Positions 24,534 through 34,078 of a DNA stretch of 57,704 nucleotides are shown here, piece by piece. A program made the position numbers and the translations under genes. Under the pieces are notes generated by a model that did not search any database, was not told the DNA's origin, and saw nothing but the letters and a program-made list of their open reading frames with translations. The stretch's first letter is position 1. Every line of letters begins with the position of its first letter. The stretch spans positions 35,301 to 93,004 of the forward strand of contig DIRJ01000012.1 of assembly GCA_002427505.1 (NCBI GenBank), in the 5' to 3' direction. The DNA comes from Mageeibacillus sp. UBA5439 (lineage in GTDB: Bacteria; Bacillota; Clostridia; Saccharofermentanales; DTU023).

Positions 24534-25985
24534 ATGGATAAAAAAGATGTTGCCATCATTGGTGCAGGTTTGGCTGGTATTTTCGCTGCTCATGAGCTGA
24601 GCATGCAGTGCCCTGACTTAGATATAGTTGTGCTGGAACAGGGAAGAGCTATTGCTGCTCGTTCCTGTCCTATTGTTGAAAAAAAGACAAAGCAGTGCAT
24701 TGGCTGTGTTCCCTGCGCCATTATGCGCGGTTTTGGCGGAGCGGGAGCTTTTTCCGACGGAAAATTCAATTTCACTACTGAATTTGGCGGCTGGCTGACT
24801 GACTATCTCGATCATGACACTGTGATGGGGCTGATTGATGACGTGGATAAGGTCAATCAGAAATTTGGTGCAACTGATGCCGTTTACACCACTTTTTCGG
24901 CAGAAGCGGAGCAAATCCGACACAAAGCATTAGCACACGATATTCACCTGCTGGACGCACGCTGCAAACATCTGGGCACGGAAAAAACCAAGGACATGCT
25001 GATAGCCCACTACAATTGGCTCAACGAGCATGTCGACCTGCGTTGCAATACCAAGGTTGAGAATATCCGTCCCGAGCATGCCGGCAAAGCTGTCAGGGCG
25101 AATGACGAGCTGGTCCCCGACCAGTATGTGTTGGAAACCGATAAGGGCGATATCACCTGCAAATATCTGATCGCCGCTCCCGGCCGCGCCGGTGCCGAAT
25201 GGTTCAGCGATATCTGCCGTTCACTCGGCTTGCCTTTAATCAATAATCAGGTCGATCTGGGTGTCCGGGTAGAATTACCGGCCCTGGTTTTTAAAGATAT
25301 CACCGATGTTTTATATGAAGCTAAGCTCAAGTATCAGACACGCCAGTACAGTGACGTTGTGCGCACTTTCTGTATGAATCCATACGGCTACGTTGTGACG
25401 GAAAACACTGACGGAATTATTACCGTAAACGGTCACAGCTATGACGACCCCAGCCTGCGCAGCGAAAACACCAACTTCGCCCTGCTGGTCAGCAATCGTT
25501 TCACCGATCCCTTTAACGAGCCTTACCGCTACGGCAAGCACATCGCCTCTTTGTCCAACATGTTAGGCGGCGGTGTCCTCGTCCAGCGTTTGGGAGATCT
25601 GCGCAATGGTCAGCGTACCAACGCCCACCGCATGTCCAAGAGCTTCGTTAAGCCGACTCTGGATGCGACACCCGGAGACCTCAGTCTGGTCCTGCCCAAG
25701 CGTCATCTGGATAATATTATTGAAATGCTCGATGCTTTGGACAAGCTGGCGCCGGGCACTGCGAATACCGACACACTTTTATATGGAGTTGAAGTAAAAT
25801 TCTACAGCGCGCGCCTGCAACTGACAAAAGAATTCGAAACATCCATGCCGCGCTTTTTCGCGATCGGCGACGGCGCCGGCATAACCCGTGGACTGTCGCA
25901 GGCAGGAGCCAGCGGCTTGCATGTAGCCCGCTCGATCATAAAGCGTCTCAAGGCCGAAAAAGATACAACAGAAGCCAATCAATAG
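24534..25985 (+). CDS. FAD-dependent oxidoreductase, COG2509 type
   Basis: About 483 residues. The N-terminus carries the dinucleotide-binding motif IIGAGLAGIFAAHEL. A Cys cluster (CIGCVPC) precedes RGFGGAGAFSDGKFNF, which is the hallmark of uncharacterised COG2509 dehydrogenases. FAIGDGAGITRGLSQAGASG near the C-terminus closes the FAD site. The reaction is unknown. The start at 24534 has AGGAGG five bases upstream, far better than the upstream frame start at 24495. The gene stands alone and converges on the glycosyltransferase gene. Confidence 0.88.
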   Translation: MDKKDVAIIGAGLAGIFAAHELSMQCPDLDIVVLEQGRAIAARSCPIVEKKTKQCIGCVPCAIMRGFGGAGAFSDGKFNFTTEFGGWLTDYLDHDTVMGLIDDVDKVNQKFGATDAVYTTFSAEAEQIRHKALAHDIHLLDARCKHLGTEKTKDMLIAHYNWLNEHVDLRCNTKVENIRPEHAGKAVRANDELVPDQYVLETDKGDITCKYLIAAPGRAGAEWFSDICRSLGLPLINNQVDLGVRVELPALVFKDITDVLYEAKLKYQTRQYSDVVRTFCMNPYGYVVTENTDGIITVNGHSYDDPSLRSENTNFALLVSNRFTDPFNEPYRYGKHIASLSNMLGGGVLVQRLGDLRNGQRTNAHRMSKSFVKPTLDATPGDLSLVLPKRHLDNIIEMLDALDKLAPGTANTDTLLYGVEVKFYSARLQLTKEFETSMPRFFAIGDGAGITRGLSQAGASGLHVARSIIKRLKAEKDTTEANQ

Positions 25986-25996
25986 AGGCAGCGGGC

Positions 25997-27283
25997 TCAG
26001 CTCAGATCTCTTACTATTTGTACAAGTTTGCCGGCCAGACTTTCCCAGGAAAAAACCTGAACAGATTGTGACAGGCTTACCCTCTCTCCGTTAGCGCGCA
26101 GAGTACGGTAAGCCTGTTCTTCCATGGCTGCTGATAAACGTGACAGGTATGCCGGGATATCTTCCGGGAAAGGCTCATCCAGATTACGCAAACGAGGCAT
26201 TTCAACCCAGCTGATCAGATCAGTATCCCCGACATAGGGTTTTAGCTGTTGTGACAGGGCCGGCAGCTTATTGCTGACCAGAGCTACCCCTGAAGCCAGC
26301 GCTTCGATGGCAATCAGACCCAGCCCTTCATAATAGCTGGCCAGCACAAAAACATCGCTATGGCGTAAGTGTTTTGCCAGCTCAGCCTGTGTCTCAACAT
26401 CAAAAAGGCGAATCGCAGATGCCGGGATATCTCCGGAGTTTAAAAGCGCTTTAAGTTCTGCATCCGCACTGCCTACTAAGTCCAGACGAATTGCCGGGTT
26501 TCTTTTATATAGGTCCGTAAAAGCGGTCACCAGCTCAAAAACACCTTTTGCATGTGACATTTTTCCCGCATAAAGGAAGCTGACAAAGTTATCATTATAG
26601 GTACCCGGCCGCTGGATAACCGGAAAAAATATGTTATGATCAAAAGCTCCTCCGGTTACTATTATCTGTTCCGGCAAGAGATCAAAACACTCCACCAGAT
26701 CCGTCAGATGTGAGCGGGAAAGCGCAAGAACCTTACTCAGACCGCGTAAACTGCCCACCGATCTCCTGGCTATGTCCGGGTTTTGCCGGGCCTGACGAAT
26801 ATCCGTACCATGAGATATTCCGATGACCGGAATATCGGGGAAAAGCTCCAGCACCATGGCACTGAGAATCCAGAGATGGTGTGAAATAATGACATCCGGC
26901 TTATATTCTTCTTTGATCCTGATTAATTCCTGATAAAAAGCTCGCTCCCAGCAAGTGACCATCTCCTGGTCCATCCGGCAGTAGCGGGTTGAGGGGTAGG
27001 GCATTTCATCGCTCATACCAACAATAGGGAAGGGCAAGCTTTCGGTTTCAAAAAACACGGGATAATGGCTGTCACAAGCTATCCATTCCGCTGTTTCATC
27101 CTGCCGGCATAGGGCTGCCAGCTCCGCAGTGGTTTGGTCAGCAAAATTGCGGCTGGCAGGAAGAGCATATAGGGCCGCCTGCTGCCAGTCAGTCTGCTTT
27201 TCAATTTCATTAATAAGATTGTGGAAGTATACACCACTGCCCGTGCGCGTCGGCAGCTGGGCCAAACAATGCAATACTCTCAT
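25997..27283 (-). CDS. GT4-family glycosyltransferase coupled to znuB
   Basis: A 428-residue GT-B fold enzyme. The N-terminus has LPTRTGSGVYFHNLINE (acceptor-domain Gly-rich loop). The C-terminal donor domain has FLYAGKMSHAKGVFELVTAF and the nucleotide-sugar motif YYEGLGLIAIEALASG with the two conserved Glu. It is a retaining transferase; donor and acceptor are unknown. There is no membrane segment, so it acts in the cytoplasm or on the inner membrane face. Its ATG overlaps the znuB stop by four bases, making it the last gene of the zinc operon. That linkage suggests a product needed under zinc limitation, but this is inference. Confidence 0.88.
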   Translation of the reverse strand: MRVLHCLAQLPTRTGSGVYFHNLINEIEKQTDWQQAALYALPASRNFADQTTAELAALCRQDETAEWIACDSHYPVFFETESLPFPIVGMSDEMPYPSTRYCRMDQEMVTCWERAFYQELIRIKEEYKPDVIISHHLWILSAMVLELFPDIPVIGISHGTDIRQARQNPDIARRSVGSLRGLSKVLALSRSHLTDLVECFDLLPEQIIVTGGAFDHNIFFPVIQRPGTYNDNFVSFLYAGKMSHAKGVFELVTAFTDLYKRNPAIRLDLVGSADAELKALLNSGDIPASAIRLFDVETQAELAKHLRHSDVFVLASYYEGLGLIAIEALASGVALVSNKLPALSQQLKPYVGDTDLISWVEMPRLRNLDEPFPEDIPAYLSRLSAAMEEQAYRTLRANGERVSLSQSVQVFSWESLAGKLVQIVRDLS

Positions 27284-28116
27284 TCCTGTCCTCCGGCAGT
27301 GACTCGCTTTCTGCGGCGCAGGTGACGCAAAAAAGAAAAGAAGATAAAAAACAAAATATTAGCAATCACAATAGCAGGGCCCGTGGGAAGATTCAAAGCA
27401 TAGGAAGCAAAAATTCCGATCAGAAAGGCTGCGACCGATACCAGCACAGAGACGATGCTCACTTGTTTAAAATTGCCGAAAAGGCGCATAGCCGTAATGG
27501 GCGGAAAGATGATCAGGCTGGAGATGAGCAGGGCTCCCATCATACGCATACCCAAAACAATGGTGACAGCAGCCAGAACCGCCAGAACGGAATTCCAGAA
27601 ATTACTGGATATGCCGCTGGCTTCCGCAAAGGCCTCATCAAAGGTTACCGCGAAAATTTTGTTATAAGAAATAAGGTAAAAGAGCACCACAGTTACTGAG
27701 AGAACCAGACTAAGAATCATATCGGAATCAGACAGTGAAAGAATGCTGCCGAACATGAAGCTGAACACGTCTGTATTCATTCCCTTGGTTACAGAGATAA
27801 GCAGAATGCTGATGGCCATGGCAGCAGATGAAATCATCGCCACCGCAGCGTCACCGCGCAGGGGATTGTTTTCGCTGATACGCAGCAAAAGAAAAGCCGC
27901 CAGTATTACTATCGGCAGAGCTACGACCAAGGGAGACCAGGAAAAAATCATGGCTATGGCTAAGGCTGCAAAACCCACATGCGAGAGACCGTCGCCGATC
28001 ATAGCATAACGTTTAAGCACCAGACTGCTGCCCACAAGAGCAGCGCTGATGGATATCAGCAAGCCGGAAAGCAAGGCCCGCCGTAAAAAAGCGTAGGATA
28101 AGAATTCAAAAAGCAT
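27280..28116 (-). CDS. znuB: Zinc/metal ABC importer permease
   Basis: A 278-residue ABC-3 family permease with about eight membrane helices. The characteristic segment RYAMIGDGLSHVGFAALAIA lies near the N-terminus, and the coupling segment FDEAFAEASGI contacts the ATPase. It is third in the operon znuA-znuC-znuB-GT4. Its start codon directly follows the znuC stop, and its stop overlaps the next gene by four bases. Zinc rather than manganese is inferred from the His-rich loop of the binding protein. Confidence 0.92.
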   Translation of the reverse strand: MLFEFLSYAFLRRALLSGLLISISAALVGSSLVLKRYAMIGDGLSHVGFAALAIAMIFSWSPLVVALPIVILAAFLLLRISENNPLRGDAAVAMISSAAMAISILLISVTKGMNTDVFSFMFGSILSLSDSDMILSLVLSVTVVLFYLISYNKIFAVTFDEAFAEASGISSNFWNSVLAVLAAVTIVLGMRMMGALLISSLIIFPPITAMRLFGNFKQVSIVSVLVSVAAFLIGIFASYALNLPTGPAIVIANILFFIFFSFLRHLRRRKRVTAGGQE

Positions 28117-28845
28117 TTACTTATCCTCCGCCCTATGCAGAAAGCTGGCTGCCATGACACTATCCAAATACTCTGCTTTCGGTCCGTAAAAATAATAGTC
28201 CTTGCCCAGATGCAAGGTATGCGTCGCATCATGCATGACGCAGTGAATATCATGGGAAACCATAATGATAGTTTCGCCTTCGCGGTTCAGACTGCGAATC
28301 AGATCATAAAAATCGTGCGAAGCGATAGGATCGAGTCCGGCAGTGGGTTCGTCCAGAAGTAAGATGCCATCCGATGCCAGCAGAGCTCTGCCCAGGAGAA
28401 CGCGCTGTTGCTGACCTCCCGACAAATTACGGAAAGAGCTTGCTGCCAGATCTTCTATATCAAGACGCCGCAAGGTTTCCTGTACTGCCTGACGGTCCTC
28501 GCGAGTATAGAAGGCAAACATTTTATGTCTGTTTAAACGTCCGCTGCTGACAATCTCTGTGACGGAAGCCGGAAAATCTTTCTGCAAGCCGGACTGCTGA
28601 GGCAAATAGCCGATGTTCCGTTGTTCCATCTCCTCAGCGAAAATAATTTTACCCTGGTAGGGTTCTTTCATCTGCAGCAATCCTTTGAGCAGAGTAGTTT
28701 TCCCCGAACCATTCTCGCCCAGAATAGAAACATACTCGCCTTTTCTGATGGAAAAACTCATGCTGGGAGTGACCGGCCTGCCATCATAGGCAAAAGCTGT
28801 GTCGTTAAGCTCTATCAAAACCGGACCGGGTGTTTTCGCATTCAT
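28117..28845 (-). CDS. znuC: Zinc/metal ABC importer ATPase
   Basis: A 242-residue single-domain ABC ATPase: Walker A GENGSGKTT, signature LSGGQQQR, Walker B GILLLDEPTAGLD and switch His in VSHDIHCV. Its first four bases overlap the znuA stop (ATGA), and its stop abuts the znuB ATG. It drives zinc uptake with ZnuA and ZnuB. Confidence 0.93.
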   Translation of the reverse strand: MNAKTPGPVLIELNDTAFAYDGRPVTPSMSFSIRKGEYVSILGENGSGKTTLLKGLLQMKEPYQGKIIFAEEMEQRNIGYLPQQSGLQKDFPASVTEIVSSGRLNRHKMFAFYTREDRQAVQETLRRLDIEDLAASSFRNLSGGQQQRVLLGRALLASDGILLLDEPTAGLDPIASHDFYDLIRSLNREGETIIMVSHDIHCVMHDATHTLHLGKDYYFYGPKAEYLDSVMAASFLHRAEDK

Positions 28846-29852
28846 CTGCCTAAGGCCTTTTCTAAATTATCAGCATTCTGCTGCATCAGTCCAAGGTAGG
28901 ACACACCCCGGTCAATCTCTGCCTGAGTTACATTGTGAACAGTATGAAAGAGCAACTTCTCAGCTCCACTTTCTGCTGCTATCTGATTTGCCAGTCTTTC
29001 ATTAGAAAACTCTATGGTAAAGATATAAGGTACATTGTTTTCGCGTACCAGATCAATCAGTGCTGTTACTGTCTTTGGTGCCGGCTCCGACTCGGCAGCG
29101 CAGGCTTCGTAGGCAGCATAATATTTCAGCCCATACTCAGCTGTAAAATAGATCAGCGGGAAACGGTCTGCCACCACGATATAATCCCGCGCCCCGGCTG
29201 CCACAATTGATAAAAACCTCTCATGGAGTTCTTTGAGACCTGCTTCCAGCTTACTGAAATTCTCCTCATAGCTCTCCTTGTTGACAGCATCCATTTCTAC
29301 CAGCTTATTCTCGATCGCGGCAGACATGGCGATTGCGTTCAGAGGTGAAGTCCAGATATGTTCATCCACAGGTCCGTGGCCCTCAGTGCCCGCATGATCG
29401 TGATCATGGTCATCCGCCACTTGAATGATACCGCTGGTAACTTCTTCACGCAGATCCACATAATCCATCATGCGCAGAGTATTGTCAGGATTTATCTCCT
29501 CTGATCCCAATAGCCGGTCGACCCAGGCCTCGGAACTGCCTCCATTGTAAATAAATAAATCTGCTTCATTAAGCAAGATGATATCCTGTGGTGACGGCTC
29601 GTAGGCATGAACATCAGCGCCGGCCGGCATCAGCATCCTCACCTCAGCCTGATCTCCCGCAATACTGCGGGCAAAATCATAGGAAACAAACATTGTCGTC
29701 ACGATTTTCAGATCCGCGGCAGAACTGTCCTCCGGACTTTTGCTGCAGGCACTGACCATGCCGACTAAGGCAATCAGCAGGGCAGCTAATGTAATTCCGG
29801 CTAAGACTGTTCTTGTAGTCTGCTTCTTGTTTCTATTGGTAATTCTATTCAT
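28842..29852 (-). CDS. znuA: Zinc-binding lipoprotein of the Znu importer
   Basis: About 336 residues with a lipobox (VSAC), then the cluster A-I fold: ADVHAYEPSPQD with the first His ligand, a short His/Asp-rich loop (DDHDHDHAGTEGHG) before DEHIWTSPLNA with the second His, and ADRFPLIYFTAEYGLKYY. The third ligand position looks altered compared with textbook ZnuA (no His in that block). The longest frame begins at TTG 29855, but AAGGGA is better placed for the ATG at 29852. No clear Zur or AdcR operator was recognised upstream. Confidence 0.9.
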   Translation of the reverse strand: MNRITNRNKKQTTRTVLAGITLAALLIALVGMVSACSKSPEDSSAADLKIVTTMFVSYDFARSIAGDQAEVRMLMPAGADVHAYEPSPQDIILLNEADLFIYNGGSSEAWVDRLLGSEEINPDNTLRMMDYVDLREEVTSGIIQVADDHDHDHAGTEGHGPVDEHIWTSPLNAIAMSAAIENKLVEMDAVNKESYEENFSKLEAGLKELHERFLSIVAAGARDYIVVADRFPLIYFTAEYGLKYYAAYEACAAESEPAPKTVTALIDLVRENNVPYIFTIEFSNERLANQIAAESGAEKLLFHTVHNVTQAEIDRGVSYLGLMQQNADNLEKALGR

Positions 29853-30005
29853 CAAATCCCTTATTTCTGCTCAAGATTAACTTCACTGTCCAATATTTTA
29901 ACACTTAGCACCAGAGCATGGAGAAGGGGTAACAAGTTCCTGTCCTTTTTTCAGCAGATCGCATAAACTAGGGCAGATAAGAAGTTTTTTAGAGCGGGGG
30001 CAAGT

Positions 30006-30782
30006 ATGCCAAAAGACAAGGTGCTGATAACGGGGGCTGATTCCTATATCGGACAAATGCTCTTAAAGGAGCGGACACTGCGCGATGCCTTCAGCTGGGT
30101 TGAACTGAAGCGTGATCTGGGTAAAGCAGAGATCCTCAGCGAGCTGTCCGATGCCAAACTTCTGCTGCATCTCTATGATTCAAGAAGCGGATCAGAAGAA
30201 CAGCTTATTGCTGATAATGCCGGCTACACCGGACAACTCATCGCCCTGATGGAGGAAAGCACTGATGTGCTGCCTTTTATTTATGCTTCCTCTGACTATG
30301 ATGACTCGGCCTATGGGCGCAGCAAGTTGCTCAGTGAACAGCTGATTCGTGAGTACGGCCAGCGTCGGCGTATCCGGAATATGATCTACCGGCTGCCTGT
30401 CCTGATAGGAGAACAGCTGTATCTGGATGCAGGAAATCCACTGCATGATTTGTGCCGTCAATTGATCCTGGACCAGGAAGCAATCATCCTGCCTGACTGG
30501 GAAGAGCATAGATTCGTAGATATCAAAGATGTGACCGGGGAAATTACACGAGCACTGAACGGCAGACCCTTTTATGCCACTGTTGACCTTTCTATCTGTG
30601 TTATTCCTTCAGAATACTATGCCGGCTGGGAACGCGTACTGTCTATTTTAAGAGAGATAAAAGAAAAGGGAGAGGCTTACCCTCTCCCGCTGCATAGAAA
30701 AAATTCGCTGGAATATAAACTTTATCTCACTTATCATTCACTGCTGGACTACTATTCCACCAGGGATACCAAATCGCCGTAG
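30006..30782 (+). CDS. Extended SDR / NAD-dependent epimerase-like protein
   Basis: A 258-residue Rossmann-fold protein: Gly motif LITGADSYIGQ, FIYASSDYDDSAYGRSKLLSEQ with the catalytic Tyr-x-x-x-Lys, and IYRLPVLIGE. It resembles RmlD/CapF-type reductases or epimerases of nucleotide sugars but is shorter than most (about 300), and the nucleotide-binding loop is modified. The substrate cannot be told. Its 3' end overlaps the convergent msrAB gene by 31 bases, so the last ten codons are shared on opposite strands. Confidence 0.8.
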   Translation: MPKDKVLITGADSYIGQMLLKERTLRDAFSWVELKRDLGKAEILSELSDAKLLLHLYDSRSGSEEQLIADNAGYTGQLIALMEESTDVLPFIYASSDYDDSAYGRSKLLSEQLIREYGQRRRIRNMIYRLPVLIGEQLYLDAGNPLHDLCRQLILDQEAIILPDWEEHRFVDIKDVTGEITRALNGRPFYATVDLSICVIPSEYYAGWERVLSILREIKEKGEAYPLPLHRKNSLEYKLYLTYHSLLDYYSTRDTKSP

Positions 30783-31798
30783 CCGGCAGCTGCCATATCT
30801 TCCAGAGCTATGAAGCGCAGGGCGGCACTGTTGATGCAGTAGCGCAAGCCGCCAAGTTCTTCCGGCCCGTCAGCAAAGACATGTCCCAGATGAGAATCCG
30901 CGGCGCTGGAGCGGACCTCGGTCCTTTCGCGAAAGAGACTATGGTCCTGATAGTAATCAATCATTCCCTTGCTGATCGGTTTGGAAAAAGAAGGCCAGCC
31001 GCAGCCGGAATCAAACTTATCCGTAGAACTGAAGAGGGGCTGGCCGCTTGCTATATCCACGTAAATGCCCTTCTCCCTGTGATTGTTGAACTCATTGTCA
31101 AAGGGTCGCTCGGTTGCACCATCCTGAGTCACCTTATACTGCAGATCAGTTAAATCGCGCCGCAGCTCCCTGTCGGATAGACGCTGGTATTTTTGCTTAC
31201 CGGCATACTCTCCTGCCAGCTTCTCAAACATTGCCGGGTTGACTTTGCCGCCTGCCGCGCGGCTTTCCTTCAGTTCCGGTACAGCCAGCTCTGCTTCTGT
31301 CAGAGGCAGAGCTGCCAGCTGTAAATTTACATGACAGTAACCGCCGGGGTTCTTGTCCAGATAATTCTGATGGTAAGTTTCTGCCCGGTAAAAATTAGTC
31401 AAGGGGTAGACTTCTATCACAATCCCCCTGGAATAGTCTTTGCGTCTGGCATCAATGTAATCGCAGATTTCATCAAAATCATCTTCATCTGTATAATAAA
31501 TACCCGGACGATATTGACTGCCGATATCATTGCCCTGACGATCAGCAGTGCTCGGGTCAACAATACGGAAAAAATGTGCCAGTATCTCTCTGAGGCTTAG
31601 CTGATCAGCATCATATTCCAGTTTCACGCTTTCTGCAAAGCCGGTGTCACCACGCCGGACGTCATGATAGGTCGGATCTTCCGTTTTTCCATTGGCATAG
31701 CCTGCCACAGTACTTATCACGCCCTGTCCCAGACGGCGGTAATAGCCTTCCACGCCCCAGAAACAGCCTCCGGCCAGATATATTGTTTTCTTATTCAT
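30752..31798 (-). CDS. msrAB: Bifunctional methionine sulfoxide reductase MsrA-MsrB
   Basis: A 348-residue fusion. The MsrA domain (about 1-160) has the catalytic GGCFWGVEGYY near the start. The MsrB domain (about 205-345) has GCGWPSFSKPI and the catalytic Cys in LRYCINSAALRF. It repairs both S- and R-methionine sulfoxide. There is no signal peptide, so it is cytoplasmic. GAGGAG lies before the ATG. The MsrB zinc-binding CxxC pairs are not evident, as in zinc-free MsrB types. Confidence 0.95.
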   Translation of the reverse strand: MNKKTIYLAGGCFWGVEGYYRRLGQGVISTVAGYANGKTEDPTYHDVRRGDTGFAESVKLEYDADQLSLREILAHFFRIVDPSTADRQGNDIGSQYRPGIYYTDEDDFDEICDYIDARRKDYSRGIVIEVYPLTNFYRAETYHQNYLDKNPGGYCHVNLQLAALPLTEAELAVPELKESRAAGGKVNPAMFEKLAGEYAGKQKYQRLSDRELRRDLTDLQYKVTQDGATERPFDNEFNNHREKGIYVDIASGQPLFSSTDKFDSGCGWPSFSKPISKGMIDYYQDHSLFRERTEVRSSAADSHLGHVFADGPEELGGLRYCINSAALRFIALEDMAAAGYGDLVSLVE

Positions 31799-31819
31799 AG
31801 GATCTTCTCCTCTTCTATC

Positions 31820-32566
31820 TTAATTAAAACGGGAATCACTGCGCCAGATACCAAGATTCTCAGATTTGGCCACTGCTTCCAGTTCTTTCAGATAAGCATG
31901 AAAGTAGGTGTTGGGTCGGTAACTCTTGACCTCAACCAGACCAAAACGGGCCAAAAGCTCATTTAACATGGTATGTTCATCCAGATAGACATAGGCCAGC
32001 ATACGATCGTACTTATCAAATTCTTCGGTATCAAACTGCAGCCAGACCCTGATCCCGGGTTCAATCAAAGCCGAAACAATGCGGGATACATTCTCTCCCT
32101 CCACAGTTCGCAAAGTTTCGTCATGATGTGAAAAAGATTCGGGAGCGTCAATGCCAATCAGGCGCAGGCGTGTGCTTTGGCCATTAATCTGCACAATCAG
32201 GGTATCACCGTCTACGACACGTTCCAGCACGCCTGACTGCAACTGTTCGAGATCAGCCGCTCCACCTGGACGCAAAACATCAAAGTCAGGGCTGCCTTCG
32301 CTGATGGCAGCTGTGTAGCCAAGGATTTGCTCCTCGTCCAGAAGCTGCATCTGATTCAGAGCCGGCAGTTCTTCAATAATCCTTTCAGAACCGGCAGTTG
32401 ACGGCTGACTTGTATTTTCAGGCCGGGGAAGGTCTAATCGTGAACAGCCTGTGACAGAAAGGAGGATGAGCAAAGCCAGAAAGACGCTCCACAAGGCGGT
32501 GCGGAGTCTTTTTATTCTTTTAAAGTGTGAATTAAGCCTTCTCACGTTCTTTTCACATTTGTTCAA
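31820..32566 (-). CDS. Thermonuclease-like (SNase) lipoprotein
   Basis: A 248-residue protein. A basic N-terminus, hydrophobic helix and lipobox SVTGC indicate an outer-surface lipoprotein. The SNase domain follows from about residue 112: VVDGDTLIVQING, LRLIGIDAPES with catalytic Arg and Asp, and DKYDRMLAYVY. It hydrolyses DNA or RNA using calcium, probably to obtain nucleotides from outside, which fits the nucleoside importers of this window. The start at 32566 is TTG with a weak ribosome binding site; a GTG seven codons later is possible. It lies 21 bases after msrAB in the upstream direction and may share its transcript. Confidence 0.87.
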   Translation of the reverse strand: MNKCEKNVRRLNSHFKRIKRLRTALWSVFLALLILLSVTGCSRLDLPRPENTSQPSTAGSERIIEELPALNQMQLLDEEQILGYTAAISEGSPDFDVLRPGGAADLEQLQSGVLERVVDGDTLIVQINGQSTRLRLIGIDAPESFSHHDETLRTVEGENVSRIVSALIEPGIRVWLQFDTEEFDKYDRMLAYVYLDEHTMLNELLARFGLVEVKSYRPNTYFHAYLKELEAVAKSENLGIWRSDSRFN

Positions 32567-32653
32567 ACTTTCACTCTTTCAAGGTCACATGTCACGAGTA
32601 TTCTAATATCGTAGCTTAAAGGCTACTAACACCTCTTCATACGTCTCCTCTGG

Positions 32654-32685
32654 TAAGGGCCCCGCTGGGGCCCTTATCTATTTTT
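32654..32685. terminator. Strong hairpin between mtaD and the thermonuclease gene
   Basis: A 10-bp stem TAAGGGCCCC (32654-32663) with GGGGCCCTTA (32667-32676), loop of three. On the plus strand TCTATTTTT follows; on the minus strand, where the neighbouring genes lie, there is no U-run. It probably limits readthrough from mtaD. Confidence 0.6.
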
Positions 32686-32698
32686 CAGAAAAAAAGAC

Positions 32699-34021
32699 TC
32701 AGGAATTGTCTTGAATGAGCTCCAGTTTTTCATCCCTGATTCTCCGGGCCTGCCAAATAATCTGCTCAATATCGAGCGTGGGCCAGGATCCGTCACGATA
32801 GAGGACTTTTCCATTAACCATTGTAAGTGCTATATCTGAAGACTGAGCAGTTGTAAATAAATTATCCGCAGGATTATAGACCGGCTGCATATGAGGAGCA
32901 CTGAAATCAACAATAGTCAGATCAGCTGCCAGGCCTGCCGCCAGATTCCCGGTATCCCTGCGTCCCTGAGACAGGGCTCCGTTGAAGCTGGCCATCTGCA
33001 GAAGCTCTGCTGTTGAGAGGAACAGCGGATCGCGCTCCAAACCTTTTTGCACGTATGAAGCCATGGTAATTTCTTCAAGCATGTTTAGATTATTATTGCT
33101 GGAAGCCCCGTCGGTTCCAAGGCTGATGCGTATTCCGTGTTCTTTCCAGGCACGCAGGCGGGCAATGCCGCTGCCCAGTTTAAGATTGGAAGTAGGGCAA
33201 TGGCACAGTGTCACATCGTAATTGCGTAAAATCTCCAAATCGCCAGTTTCCAGATAAACACCGTGTGCGGCCACAGTAGGGACGTCAAAAAGACCCAGAT
33301 CTGCGAAATATGCAGTGGGGGTCTTGCCCTGATGACGAAGCTTGCATTCCTCATGTTCTTTCAGAGTTTCCGATAAGTGAACCTGCATGCGCAGTTTGCG
33401 TTCTTTTGCATAATCCAGCAATTCACCTGTCAGAGAAGCAACCGATGAATATTCGGCGTGTAAGCCTGCATCAATCAAGAGCAGGCCATGAGAAGCCGCA
33501 CTCATTTCCAGCGCACGCTCTGTCTCACGGTAAGCAGCCATAAGCTTGAATTTATCCTGGGGACCTCCGGCCAGAGATCTGCTGAGATTGGCCTTAATGC
33601 CGCTCTCCACAACAGCACGGCCGATGTTTTCAATACACATATACATATCATTGAAAGAGGTCACTCCGCTTTGCAGCATTTCCGCAATGCCGAGCAAACT
33701 GCCCCAATACATATCTTCTCCCGTCAGCAGATCTTCAAAAGGATAGATTCTTTTCTCCAGCCAGTCATGTAAAGCCAGACCTTCGCCGTAGCCGCGCAAT
33801 AAAGTCATGGGCACATGACAATGCGCATTGACAAAGCCGGGAATCATGACTTTATCACTGCCGTCATATATTTCTTCTGCTGCAGCAGTCTCTTGAAATT
33901 CCGGCAGTTTACGGGGGTCCTGCCTGCCCAGATAGCGGATTTTTTCCCCTTCAACCAGAACAAAATGTTTCGGCATAATGTTGCCGTCTGAATTAAATAC
34001 AGTGATATTGCTAAATAACAT
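32699..34021 (-). CDS. mtaD: 5'-methylthioadenosine/S-adenosylhomocysteine deaminase
   Basis: A 440-residue amidohydrolase. Metal ligands are visible in order: NAHCHVPMTLLRGYGE (His-x-His), the VHLSET block, VAAHGVYL and SLGTDGASSNNNLNM (Asp). This order and the TLLRGYGEGLALHDWL segment match the MtaD group, which deaminates MTA, SAH and related adenosines. It lies 57 bases after the PBP gene on the same strand with its own AAGGAGAG. It links to purine salvage with the importers nearby. An SsnA- or AtzA-like deaminase is the main alternative. Confidence 0.88.
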   Translation of the reverse strand: MLFSNITVFNSDGNIMPKHFVLVEGEKIRYLGRQDPRKLPEFQETAAAEEIYDGSDKVMIPGFVNAHCHVPMTLLRGYGEGLALHDWLEKRIYPFEDLLTGEDMYWGSLLGIAEMLQSGVTSFNDMYMCIENIGRAVVESGIKANLSRSLAGGPQDKFKLMAAYRETERALEMSAASHGLLLIDAGLHAEYSSVASLTGELLDYAKERKLRMQVHLSETLKEHEECKLRHQGKTPTAYFADLGLFDVPTVAAHGVYLETGDLEILRNYDVTLCHCPTSNLKLGSGIARLRAWKEHGIRISLGTDGASSNNNLNMLEEITMASYVQKGLERDPLFLSTAELLQMASFNGALSQGRRDTGNLAAGLAADLTIVDFSAPHMQPVYNPADNLFTTAQSSDIALTMVNGKVLYRDGSWPTLDIEQIIWQARRIRDEKLELIQDNS

Positions 34022-34078
34022 AAGCTCTCCTTGGTGCCGGGCTTGGCGACAGATTCACCTGTCAGACTCAGACAGGAC

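Noticed and set aside
29856..30005. Zur or AdcR operator upstream of znuA
   Set aside because: I looked for a palindromic operator such as TTAACYRGTTAA and found only imperfect GTTAA direct repeats.
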